Shown here: positions 23,540 through 34,287 of the stretch, one piece after another
Layout: every line of letters starts with the position of its first letter
Numbering within the stretch: position 1 is the first letter of the stretch
Assembly (NCBI GenBank): GCA_037693485.1
Contig: CM075350.1
Coordinates: forward strand, 121,518,001-121,582,000
DNA: 64,000 bases
From: Kitagawia praeruptora
Taxonomy: Eukaryota; Streptophyta; Magnoliopsida; Apiales; Apiaceae
Direction of reading: 5' to 3'
The notes under the pieces: model-generated
The model's input: only the letters and a program-made list of their open reading frames with translations
Database searches by the model: none
Told to the model about the DNA's origin: nothing
Translations under genes and position numbers: made by a program

Positions 23540-23960
23540 TCCAAGAGGGTCATTTTCCTCAGAATTTTATAACTTTGAAATATTCTCCCCAAATGAGATC
23601 GTTATTCTTTTCAGAAATACCCTCCTCACAGGAGGTGGATTTTCCGAAGCTCGAACCTTGATAAGGCACCGGAAGTACGGACATCCCCCCCGGAAGTACA
23701 GTTTTTGTAAGGATTTAATAATTTGGAATACCCTCCTCAAAGGAAGTCGTTCCCCATTCCAGAAATACCCCTCCTCACAGGAGGTGGATTTTCCGAAGTT
23801 CATGCCTTGATGAGGCGCCAGAAGTACGGACATCCCCCCGGAAGTACGGTTTTTGCAAGGACTTTAATACTTTGAGATACCCTCCTCAAAGGAGGTCGTT
23901 CCCCATTCCAGAAATATCCCTCCTCACAGGAGGTGGATTTTCCGAAGATCGCTTCATTTT
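23540..23960. repeat. 149-bp tandem repeat array, nearly three copies
   Basis: Matching points GGAGGTGGATTTTCCGAAG at 23631, 23780 and 23929 and ACATCCCCCC at 23681 and 23830 give an exact 149-bp period. Each unit carries the hairpin CCTCCTCACAGGAGG and CCTCCTCAAAGGAGG-like words. The array lies between pol and the 3' LTR, the place where Tat-type elements are known to carry tandem repeats. Confidence 0.85.
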
Positions 23961-24272
23961 TAATAAAACTCTCCTCAAAGGAGATCATCTTTTCATTTAC
24001 TCCATGAAGATCCTCCTTAAAGGAGGTCATCTATCACAGAAATTAAACAAATATTGAAGAAGAAACAAGCATGTTTTATTCATAAATATAAAAATCCTAG
24101 CTAAGGATGAGTACATGCACTACCCCCTAGACTTTCATGAAAATAATAATAATTAAAGGAAAGTATAACAAAAGTAGAAGATACATTACTGATAGTACTT
24201 CTTCAAGTGTTCCATGTCCCCGGCCCGTGGAATATGCTTCCCCTCCATATCGACCAAATAATAAGTTCCTTC

Positions 24273-24926
24273 TCACAAAACTGCTCTAACCCTGTAGGGA
24301 CCTTCCCAATTAGCGTCGAATACTCCATGATTCTGGATTTTTGTGTTAGGCATCACTCGTCGGAGAACGTAATCGCCCACCTTTAAAGGTCTCGCCCTAA
24401 CTTTGGAATTGTAAAACCTTGCGGCTCTTTGCTGATAAGATACCAACCTTGTTTGTGAAGTTGTTCTGAATTCCTCCACCATATCCAAATAGAGACGATG
24501 ATTAACCTCATTCACTTCTGGCTGATAATTATCTCTCCTGAAAGACCCTGCCCCCAACTCTACTGGAACCATAGCCTCACAACCATATGTCAAAAAGAAA
24601 GGGGTTTCCCCCGTAGTAGACCTAGGTGTTGTGTTGTAACTCCATAGAACATTGGATAATTCTTCTGGCCAATTCCCCTTGCTGTTATCTAACTTCGCCT
24701 TGAGCGTGTGCTTGATTATCTTATTTACCGCCTCCGTCTGACCGTTAGTCTTAGGATGACTAACAGCAGAGAAACTTTTCTTAATTCCCAAATTGTCACA
24801 CAACTGCTTCATCTCCTTACTGTCAAATTGCTTCCCGTTGTCAGATATCAACTTGTATGGTATTCCGAAGCGACAAATGATGGATCGATACACAAAGTCC
24901 ACCAATTTCTTTACCGTAATTGAAGC
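24273..24926 (-). pseudogene. Tat integrase, C-terminal part (separated from its N-terminal part by the copia insertion)
   Basis: The frame from 24926 down to 24273 encodes the second catalytic Asp region (LISDNGKQF), the Glu region (HPKTNGQTEAVNK) and the C-terminal chromatin-side domain (WEGPYRV). It joins in frame to the integrase N-terminal half at 44095-44299 when the copia element and one AAAAG copy are removed. Family role: joining element cDNA to host DNA. It is inactive because it is split. Confidence 0.88.
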
Positions 24927-24931
24927 AAAAG

Positions 24932-25941
24932 TGTTATTCCCAGATTACACACTTGTATAATTGTAGAAGGGGGGGGGTTGAATACAATTCTTGATATTTA
25001 TAAATTTCTGATAAGAACCACAGAAATCTATAAGGAGATAATTGTTGAATAAGAAATGATTCACAAACACATAAAAAATCAGGTGGTTAAATGTACCACC
25101 TGAGACTTTTATTCGAAGAAAACTCTGTGATACAAATGTACACAGCTTCTGTTTTACAACTCTTTGCTTCTAAGGATATTCAAGAAACCCTAAGCAAATA
25201 TGTCTATTTTCTTAGTTTCTAAAGAGTTGCTACACTTGGTTATATATCCCAAGTTTACAAGTATTACAGGAATAAGATAATATTAATCTAATTCAAGTTG
25301 ACTTGCTACTCCACTCCAAATCCACATGTAGCCGAAAGGTTGTCCTTGTGAATAAATATGTCCCCTGTACCTTTCTTGTATGTACTATGTAAATGGAATG
25401 CTTCTTTCTTCTGCGTTTCCAAAGTATGGTTGTCATACTGCTTTTTATACCTACTATCAACCCATGTGATCTGACAATCAAACCTGTCCTTATCAACTGC
25501 TAATTCCTAGCTAGCATAGAAGTAAGTGTCAATGATTATCCGTTGACATTGTACACTAACATCCGTTGATGATATATTGAACTGTATCCGTTGATATTGA
25601 GATTTGTGTTGTATCCGTTGATAGAGTGGATTTGAGTTGTATCCGTTGATAGAGTTCTGTCTTCATCCGTTGATACACTTTCACTTAGACAGAATTACAT
25701 AGCATAGCTTATTTACAATTGGCTACCCTATTCTGTCTATCCATTGATGGTCAACATGACTGGATAAAAACACTATCAACTGATAACATAGAGATACTGC
25801 AGTATGCTACAAAACCTCATCCGTTGATGAGCTACCTGTCAACGGATAGAGTTATAATGTCTCATCCGTTGATAGTTACAAAACATGACTTATACAATTT
25901 GATTGATTGTGAAGTTATCATCAAGTACAACATATTCCTAA
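24932..25941 (-). repeat. 3' LTR of the copia element
   Basis: The minus-strand TATA (GGATATATAACC) is near 25235-25250. Nine exact ATCCGTTGA/TCAACGGAT words lie upstream of it in U3: 25538, 25561, 25586, 25613, 25641, 25665, 25819, 25839 (reverse) and 25864. A G-run length difference and roughly 15 substitutions separate it from the other LTR by eye. Confidence 0.9.
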
Positions 25942-25942
25942 C

Positions 25943-27819
25943 TCCTCTACATCATCCATTAACTCCTGAGCCAGCCTGGCTTGCTTCTCCTCTGAGTTTT
26001 CATATTGATTTTCTTCACTTGGATGAGCTTCCCTTAGAAGTTTGGAGGTTTCCTCTCTTTTTGCTTCAACAAATCTAGGATGGCTGTTGGATATATTTAA
26101 CACTTTTTCATTCCTTACTATCACAGCCATCCAATCTCTTACACTCTTATTTGTCTTTTCCTTAAACTCTTTGATTATATTTCCCATTAGCTTCTCATCA
26201 TCATCCTTGGGAAATGGAAAGTCCAATTGTAACTTGTTCTTCCCATTTGCCTTTGGTAGAGAGTAGGCTCTGGTTCTTATGAATGGTTCAAATTCTTTAA
26301 CATAAGATGGTTCAGCATCATAGAATGTAGGAGCCACAATCTCTGGAGTGAGCACCTTCAGAATTGTAGTAGATATTGTTGGAGCTGAGGATTGAGTAGA
26401 GAACAGAGTTGATACAATTGATTCATTGATCATTCTCTATGTCCTCAGAATTCTTTCATTTGCCTCCTTGTTGATCTTTTCTAAGGCCTCTATTCTGGCT
26501 TGCCTTTCACCATCTGAGATTTCTGATAGACTCAGAATCTCAGGCAACACCATTTGTTTCTTCTTCACAGGGGAAGCCTCTATAGAAAACTCTGTTGGAT
26601 TGACCACTATAGTTGGCTGTTGCTGCTCCCCCTCAATTTGTGCTACCTTGCTACTGGAAACTGGATTTGGACTAGAAGTAACTGCAACCTCTTCTACCTT
26701 TTCTCCCCCTTTTTGTTAGCATCAAGGGCTGGAGGTGAGGCTGCAAGTAGCCTTTCCAGTAGCTCAGTCTGTTTGGCTTGGTTGGCAATGATTGTCTGCA
26801 TTTGAGATTCCATACTATCCACTCTGGAGGAAAGATGCTTAACAGATTTGGCCAGACTATCTTCCTTCAATAATTTGCTAGTCAGCACCTTCTGAGTGGT
26901 AGTAGGGGCTAGTGCCTCAATCCTGGCATCTAGATCTACTTTCATTTCCCTTATTGCAGTTTGAACCTCCTCTTGTTGTGTTCTTTGAATAACCATATGC
27001 ATCTTATGAAGTTTGAGGGAGGCCATTATTTGCTGAAGGACAGCCTTCCTCTGTGGGTCTGTATTTTGGTGCTCAGCCATAGCAGATTGATATTGCTTCA
27101 TAATCTCCACATTGAAATCACCAACCACAGTGGTAGTAGAAAATACCCATTCTGGATTATCCTCCACATTGACTTCTTCATCACTTGGTATGCTATCACT
27201 GTCATCATTGCCAAACTCTTCACTGTCAGCATCTGAAGGCAGAGCTGTCAAAGCTTCTTTTGCTCTTTGTAGAGATTGTGAGGTGTGCACTAGGTGCATT
27301 GCCTCCTCTGCCTCCACATTGCCCTGTTGTGCCATGACTTGATAGGCAGAAACAGGATGAGTAAAGGTTTCAGGATCCAAAGAGATGGAGTCAATGATTG
27401 ACTGATATTCTTGTCAAAATTCCATCTCTTTAGAAGCAATAGTTGTTTTAGTGTCAGAGAACTCACAAGAGTATGCTTTATGCTTTACAAGGCAGCCTCT
27501 CACTCCCTTCCCTCATTCCTAAAAGTGTTTCAACTACTACAAACTCCTCCACAGTTGACATGGGAATGTCACATTTTGCAGTGGTAGAGAGAGTTGTCAA
27601 CGGATAAAGTGTATCCGTTGATGTAGTAGTTATTGTTGTCAACGGATGATTAGTTGTAGACACATCCGTTGATGGAGAAACACTTGTCAACGGATGAAGG
27701 ATATCCGTTGATGAAGGAAAAAGAGTATCCGTTGAAGTGAAAACCAACACTGAATCTGTGGTGATTGATTTTAAGGAAGAGGCCACAGATAGTGTTGTGA
27801 ATTCAGGAATGGAAGATTG
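25943..27819 (-). pseudogene. Copia extra ORF, C-terminal part (beyond the LARD insertion)
   Basis: Minus-strand frames at 27478-27786, 26694-27380 and down to 25921 continue the extra ORF begun at 35640. They are linked across the LARD: the flanks read through in frame when the LARD and one ATGGC copy are removed. The part at 27590-27740 is an S/T/P-rich stretch built from seven ATCCGTTGA/TCAACGGAT words, read as STD and (H/Y)PLT. Then come an acidic region, a probable coiled coil (about 26700-27000) and a Lys/Glu-rich tail whose stop lies 12 codons on, inside the 3' LTR. Frameshifts divide it. Function unknown; it holds the position called env-like in SIRE elements. Confidence 0.6.
27597..27735. 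repeat. Seven ATCCGTTGA/TCAACGGAT words inside the copia extra ORF
   Basis: Exact words at 27597(-), 27613(+), 27639(-), 27664(+), 27687(-), 27703(+) and 27727(+), with alternating orientation and 16-26 bp spacing. This is the same word as in the LTR array. Confidence 0.95.
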
Positions 27820-27824
27820 ATGGC

Positions 27825-29462
27825 TGACAAGGCCGTCGCGTGCCTATCAAATAATAAATCTAACAAATCCTTCTAACTATGTAGTAGGGTAAGTCAGAGT
27901 CGATCCCACAGAGACAAACGTATCAATCACTAGTTGTTTCTGATTTAATTTGGCTAAGCAAGTAACACAATAAATATTGAGAAATTATTAAACTAATTTT
28001 ATACTAAAGAGAATTGTGTTTGTATTAATCAAATATTAAAAACATCCAGAATTAAGTGTCCCCACTAGCATGAATTGATGTAATTGTGAATTCCCGCCCC
28101 AATTAATCGTACGCTGCTCAACAGGAAAGATGCGCCCTATAAATACCAATAACCTCTCTCGAGTATTAATGGCTTCTCTTAAAATACAATCAAGCCTATT
28201 CTCATGGTATCATGCATATTAGAGACATTAATTACAGCACCCTAAATTCCTAACAATCCATTCTACCTATTCTCATGGAGAATTTCATGTTCTTACTGGA
28301 TAAATCACAACCATCTAATCCAACTCTCGTTGATAATTAGATATTGGTTCAAACAATACACATAATCACGTCTGATTTGTAATTGCTAATTAAAACAACT
28401 CAATAAGCAAGAGCAATTAAACAATCAAATTGGGGGAATTGGGAAAATCACACATCAATCATAACTAGGGTTCTACTTAACCCTAGATTAATTATCTACT
28501 CACTCATGATTGAATTAATAAAACAAGAATTAATAATTGAACACATAATTATAAGAATAGAAAAAAAACTTTTAATCTTGATCTTCAAAGAAAATAAATA
28601 TTCTCCCAAAAATCTCCAGAAGAAAGTGTTTACAAAGTTGTGTCTAATAATAATATTTTCGATCCCCCCAATTCATAACCTAGATGAGTTTATATATTGT
28701 CACAAGGCTAAAATAATTGTTACAATTAAATAGAGCCCAGCTGGAATAATAATTAAAATCGGTTCGGGAAATAATATAAATACGAGATAAACCAGGAGAC
28801 TACAACATGTATGGCAGTTGGCACTTGTAATTTAAATGGGAGACATGTACTGGTGCCTGTGGGTCCAGTCTTTTTAATTTGTTTTGTTGCACCGTATGCA
28901 TGCATGTGAGGAAAGTCACAGGGCCCGCGCTGGAAGAAACCACTCTCCTGACTTGTGTGTGTGTCTCACGCGCAGCTACACTGATCTGGTTTGGACAAAT
29001 AAAGCGCAGAACTTGCATGCAACAGCCCCCGCGCGTGTGATGATAAAACAGCGCATGTTTGGTACAGAAAATTCTGCACGGCTGTTCGAAAATTGCACGG
29101 CCCACATGCAACTCCTGTTCTCTCTTTTTGTTTCCACACGGCTATTCCAAAAATCGCACGGCTATTAATAATTTTCTGACCCCTGCTTCAAAGTGGTACC
29201 TGTTGATCACAAAATTCTGCTCCAAAATGCTTAGAAACGAACCGAAATTTTATTCTTTCTCCTCATAAATTCATAAAATCATTCCTTCGAATTAAAAACA
29301 CCGTAAAATCATCAAATAATGTCAAATCCCTTCCAACTTGGCATTTATTTATTTCCTACAACAAACTCAAATAAAACTAATTAAATCAACACGATTATTC
29401 ACAAAAGCACCGTAAATGTGGGAATAAAATCCTATAAAATATATATATAATACATTCTATCA
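27825..29462 (-). repeat. 3' LTR of the LARD
   Basis: The minus-strand TATA (ATATATAAACTC) is near 28685-28697. Four GCACGGC/CACGGCTATT words lie at about 29086-29164 in U3. Small frames inside it also occur in the other LTR and are not genes. Confidence 0.9.
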
Positions 29463-31300
29463 AATATCCCCACACTTAGCACTTTGTGCGTCCTCGTGCA
29501 AACTAACATAAAAACTATACTAACTAATTAGTACCACTTCCGTAGGTGATCACGGTTGCATTTAACATATGCAACAAGTCCTTTAAACCCCTAGGTAGCC
29601 CTAGTGGACGAGTAAGGTCTCGTGAGGGTTTATAGTGAATATACCCACAAAATTCATCCAACCATGCAAAAGATTAATGCCAACACAACACCACACACAC
29701 AAGTCCTCTCATGCCACATCAGCTTAAGAATCAAAATGAAAATGCAATGCCTTGGTGTCTAAAGTGCAAGTATCCACATAGTCTACTCAAAGAAGATGCA
29801 TAAAATCATAGAAATTCATGTCAAATGTAAGAATAGGTTGGTAAACATGCTAAGCACACAAGAGCACATCTTTGAGACAAAATCAGGGATCTCCTATGCC
29901 AAAAGCAAAAACTCACCCTTCACTCACAAAGAATATTCACTCAAAACAATTGGTAAGTGTTTCACTCAACTCCAACAATATCATAAACATGCTTCGTCCT
30001 TGTTATCAATCTAACCTTTAACGCAATATACATCATCAATGACAATCAAAAGGTCTTTGTTAAGGTTGTAACGGGGCTAGGGACAAGGTATGTCAAGAAA
30101 GCCAAAGAAGGTTAAGTCAAAAGCTAGTACCTGACAATAAAATTCAAACAACTCCCATACTTTCATCCCCACACTTGAACTTTTATTTATAAACAACTTG
30201 ACTAGTCGAAACAAAGTAGGATCACAAAAGATAAAAATGCTCTCAAATTTATTTTTCTACTTTTTTTTTCTGTTTTTTTCTTCTATTTTTTTTTCTTTTT
30301 TTTTTCAAGAGAGCAAAAATAATAGCAAGAACAACGATCCCATAAATATGATTTCAAACTTCGACTAACAAGCTATGAACCAAACCCCAAATATTCCCCC
30401 AAAGTTATGATCATCAATAAAACCCCCCTTTTATACACACCTTATCACTCCCTTACGAACAATACTAGCCTTTGACAATTGGGTTCAAATTTAATGCAAG
30501 GCCAATAGAATAAAAAGGATAATGGCAAGTAACTTGGTGTGTCACCGAAAGAATAAGATTAGGCTCAAAGGGTTAACTAATGGATCATGTATAAATGGTT
30601 TGGATATATGGGAAATATGAGGTTATACCTAATTGCCTTTATCATGTTATCATCAATTAATGTCATGCATCTTAAGAAAGACCTCAAGCAAGTACTAGCA
30701 ATGCAAACGACAAGTGGACACTAAAGCAAACGAAAAATCATGCAAAAGATATGCATATAGGCTCAAAATCTCACTTGGTGTGACAAAACATAATCAATCC
30801 CAAATAACAGTCTCTCTAACGCACCTACTTGTACTCAAAGCATATAGACCAAATTACCTTGCACATATTCATGTCATTCTAATCACTTAGCACATTCAAA
30901 AAGTCTACTAGTTTCTACTTGCTAGTGTACGTGTGTGCACAAGAACATCACATATCACTTCTCATACAAAAGCATCCATAAACACAAGATTCCTACGCAT
31001 GCATGGGTGTATTTAGCAAAATACAACAACTAATCAAATTGCATGGCTAGAATTATTTTTGGTATTTTTCATTTTTAATTTTTTTTTTACTACCACTACA
31101 AGCACATCCCCACACTTAAATGTGACAATGTCCTCAATGGCACAATACTAAGAATATCAACTAATAACAAGAAGGAAAGAAATACTCCCCTATGCCGAAG
31201 CATGAAGTGCACCAGTCCTCCACAGTATACAGAATCCATGGGTTGCCTCCCAAAAAGCGCTTTTTTTAAGGTCACTAGCTCGACCTTCTTATCAATAACT
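29463..31300 (-). other. Non-coding interior of the LARD
   Basis: AT-rich with a long poly-T/C stretch (30255-30305). No conserved domain is seen. The sequence is similar, in the opposite orientation, to 55180-57690, which identifies that region as a second copy. Confidence 0.75.
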
Positions 31301-31306
31301 AGATCT

Positions 31307-32377
31307 TCAATTTGGTGAAAAAGCAAACAAATGTACATATCTCATAATTCGAATTAATCTAGTAATGTGAGCACCAATTAAATTACCAAGAAGATATATA
31401 AATTGACATGTAAGACTCATGTGATGCTCAAGAAATTTCGGCATGTGAAAGTATTTCGAAAAATCATCTCCAACATGGCTATAACTACTTTTCACAAATT
31501 CCTCCCAAATTGGGTCAACAAAAGGCATACACATATTTTCAATTTTAACATCATTCAAGTCAAGTTTATCCAAATTCGGTTCTATCTCATCTACCACAAT
31601 TGGAATCACAATATCCTTATTCAAATTTATATCTACCACAACCATACTATCACCCTCATCAATTAGCGTGCAAAAAGAGTCATCTAAGAAAACAATCCCA
31701 GTACTATCAAACGAGTTTTCACACAAGTTAATTTCTTGAGAAGCGTATGGGTCAATAAGAGTAAGACTATCAAAATAACCATCTTCATCATCAAAATCAT
31801 CAAAAATTAGCTTACTGTTACTAACCTCGTTTTGCGACTCTTTGAACTCCGTACCACCCCACAAAGTTGCATCATCAAATTGACTCATTGGCATTTCCTC
31901 CGTTTGAGAGCGCCTCTCAACGAATTCAGTTACCTCTTGAGCTAGTTGAGCAATTGAGTTTTCAATCAACTTACCTTGAACTTTCAACTCATTAAGACTT
32001 GTCTCAACCTCTTCATTCTTGTTCAGCTGTGCAACAACAACTCCTTCCAACAGACTTTCCAAGTTGGATTTCTGTGGTGGCTGAGGTGGATTGTCTTGGT
32101 AGGAAAAATTAGTGTAATCTTCCCAACCAGAAGTGTAAGTATCAGCATAAGGATTATATTGTGGTGGCTGGTGAGGGTGGTCATGGGTATTATAATAAAA
32201 ATTACCATCCCAAAATTGTGTTTGATTTGGGTAGTAAGGGATATTGAATTGGCAATTATTTTGAGTATGTCCCTGTATACCGTAAACATCACAAGTGGCA
32301 AACAAAGAAGAATTTCTTGACTCAATATCATCGATCTTTTCAGATAATGCCTGCATAGTCTCAATCAATGCCTCCAT
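31307..32377 (-). CDS. Gag-like ORF of the LARD (356 aa)
   Basis: An ATG at 32377 opens 356 residues. Near the N-terminus is CDVYGIQGHTQNNC, a gag-type zinc knuckle (C-x2-C-x4-H-x4-C) whose second cysteine is replaced by Tyr. It is followed by a Tyr/Pro/Gln-rich stretch and an acidic region. No protease or polymerase follows. It might be a remnant of gag retained for packaging, or simply decaying sequence. Function is not established. Confidence 0.55.
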   Translation of the reverse strand: MEALIETMQALSEKIDDIESRNSSLFATCDVYGIQGHTQNNCQFNIPYYPNQTQFWDGNFYYNTHDHPHQPPQYNPYADTYTSGWEDYTNFSYQDNPPQPPQKSNLESLLEGVVVAQLNKNEEVETSLNELKVQGKLIENSIAQLAQEVTEFVERRSQTEEMPMSQFDDATLWGGTEFKESQNEVSNSKLIFDDFDDEDGYFDSLTLIDPYASQEINLCENSFDSTGIVFLDDSFCTLIDEGDSMVVVDINLNKDIVIPIVVDEIEPNLDKLDLNDVKIENMCMPFVDPIWEEFVKSSYSHVGDDFSKYFHMPKFLEHHMSLTCQFIYLLGNLIGAHITRLIRIMRYVHLFAFSPN

Positions 32378-32559
32378 GCTTTCTTCTTGCTCCTCTCTAG
32401 CTCGCTTAATTTCTTGTTATAGGAATCTGAAAATCAATTTTACAAGAAACAAGAAAAACCACAAGCAAAGATCAAACAGAACAAGAATAATAGCCGAAGC
32501 AACACAACTAAACAACTTGGCCAAACTAACTCAAAAATTAACTAATCTAACACTGCTTT

Positions 32560-32584
32560 GTCCCCGGCAGCGGCGCCAAAAATT
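32560..32584 (-). promoter_or_regulatory. tRNA-Asp-type primer binding site of the LARD
   Basis: On the minus strand TTTTTGGCGCCGCTGCCGGGG directly follows the 5' LTR end. The TGGCGCC...GCCGGGG form is the established primer site of Athila/Tat elements. Confidence 0.75.
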
Positions 32585-34222
32585 TGACAAGGCCGTCGCG
32601 TGCCTATCAAATAATAAATCTAACAAATCCTTCTAACTATGTAGTAGGGTAAGTCAGAGTCGATCCCACAGAGACAAACGTATCAATCACTAGTTGTTTC
32701 TGATTTAATTTGGCTAAGCAAGTAACACAATAAATATTGAGAAATTATTAAACTAATTTTATACTAAAGAGAATTGTGTTTGTATTAATCAAATATTAAA
32801 AACATCCAGAATTAAGTGTCCCCACTAGCATGAATTGATGTAATTGTGAATTCCCGCCCCAATTAATCGTACGCTGCTCAACAGGAAAGATGCGCCCTAT
32901 AAATACCAATAACCTCTCTCGAGTATTAATGGCTTCTCTTAAAATACAATCAAGCCTATTCTCATGGTATCATGCATATTAGAGACATTAATTACAGCAC
33001 CCTAAATTCCTAACAATCCATTCTACCTATTCTCATGGAGAATTTCATGTTCTTACTGGATAAATCACAACCATCTAATCCAACTCTCGTTGATAATTAG
33101 ATATTGGTTCAAACAATACACATAATCACGTCTGATTTGTAATTGCTAATTAAAACAACTCAATAAGCAAGAGCAATTAAACAATCAAATTGGGGGAATT
33201 GGGAAAATCACACATCAATCATAACTAGGGTTCTACTTAACCCTAGATTAATTATCTACTCACTCATGATTGAATTAATAAAACAAGAATTAATAATTGA
33301 ACACATAATTATAAGAATAGAAGAAAAACTTTTAATCTTGATCTTCAAAGAAAATAAATATTCTCCCAAAAATCTCCAGAAGAAAGTGTTTACAAAGTTG
33401 TGTCTAATAATAATATTTTCGATCCCCCCAATTCATAACCTAGATGAGTTTATATATTGTCACAAGGCTAAAATAATTGTTACAATTAAATAGAGCCCAG
33501 CTGGAATAATAATTAAAATCGGTTCGGGAAATAATATAAATACGAGATAAACCAGGAGACTACAACATGTATGGCAGTTGGCACTTGTAATTTAAATGGG
33601 AGACATGTACTGGTGCCTGTGGGTCCAGTCTTTTTAATTTGTTTTGTTGCACCGTATGCATGCATGTGAGGAAAGTCACAGGGCCCGCGCTGGAAGAAAC
33701 CACTCTCCTGACTTGTGTGTGTGTCTCACGCGCAGCTACACTGATCTGGTTTGGACAAATAAAGCGCAGAACTTGCATGCAACAGCCCCCGCGCGTGTGA
33801 TGATAAAACAGCGCATGTTTGGTACAGAAAATTCTGCACGGCTGTTCGAAAATTGCACGGCCCACATGCAACTCCTGTTCTCTCTTTTTGTTTCCACACG
33901 GCTATTCCAAAAATCGCACGGCTATTAATAATTTTCTGACCCCTGCTTCAAAGTGGTACCTGTTGATCACAAAATTCTGCTCCAAAATGCTTAGAAACGA
34001 ACCGAAATTTTATTCTTTCTCCTCATAAATTCATAAAATCATTCCTTCGAATTAAAAACACCGTAAAATCATCAAATAATGTCAAATCCCTTCCAACTTG
34101 GCATTTATTTATTTCCTGCAACAAACTCAAATAAAACTAATTAAATCAACACGATTATTCACAAAAGCACCGTAAATGTGGGAATAAAATCCTATAAAAT
34201 ATATATAAAATACATTCTATCA
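32585..34222 (-). repeat. 5' LTR of the LARD
   Basis: Same length as 27825-29462 and nearly identical. The differences noted are single bases near 33322, 34119 and 34208. Confidence 0.92.
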
Positions 34223-34287
34223 ATGGCCCAACAAATCATCTAAAAGATGATGACCACCAATTGTTGAGTGGGGCTTCTCCAAGAATT

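Larger units (their letters stand above)
27825..34222 (-). mobile_element. Non-autonomous Ty3/gypsy LARD-type element, recent
   Basis: LTRs of 1638 bp lie at 27825-29462 and 32585-34222 (TGACAAGG...ATTCTATCA), flanked by ATGGC (27820-27824, 34223-34227). I noticed only about three or four base differences between the LTRs. Next to the 5' LTR on the minus strand is TTTTTGGCGCCGCTGCCGGGG, matching the tRNA-Asp-type primer site used by Athila/Tat gypsy elements. A purine tract (GTGTGGGGATATT) precedes the 3' LTR. The interior has only a gag-like ORF and long non-coding DNA, with no polymerase. Confidence 0.93.

Noticed and set aside
23540..23960. Regularly spaced repeats that could suggest a CRISPR-like array.
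   Set aside because: The units are contiguous 149-bp tandem repeats without unique spacers, in a plant retrotransposon.
25293..25496. A 67-aa ORF repeated at 43438-43641.
   Set aside because: It lies in the copia LTRs; the duplication is the LTR pair.
28506..29268. Several short ORFs repeated exactly at 33266-34028.
   Set aside because: They are the two LTR copies of the LARD, not duplicated genes.
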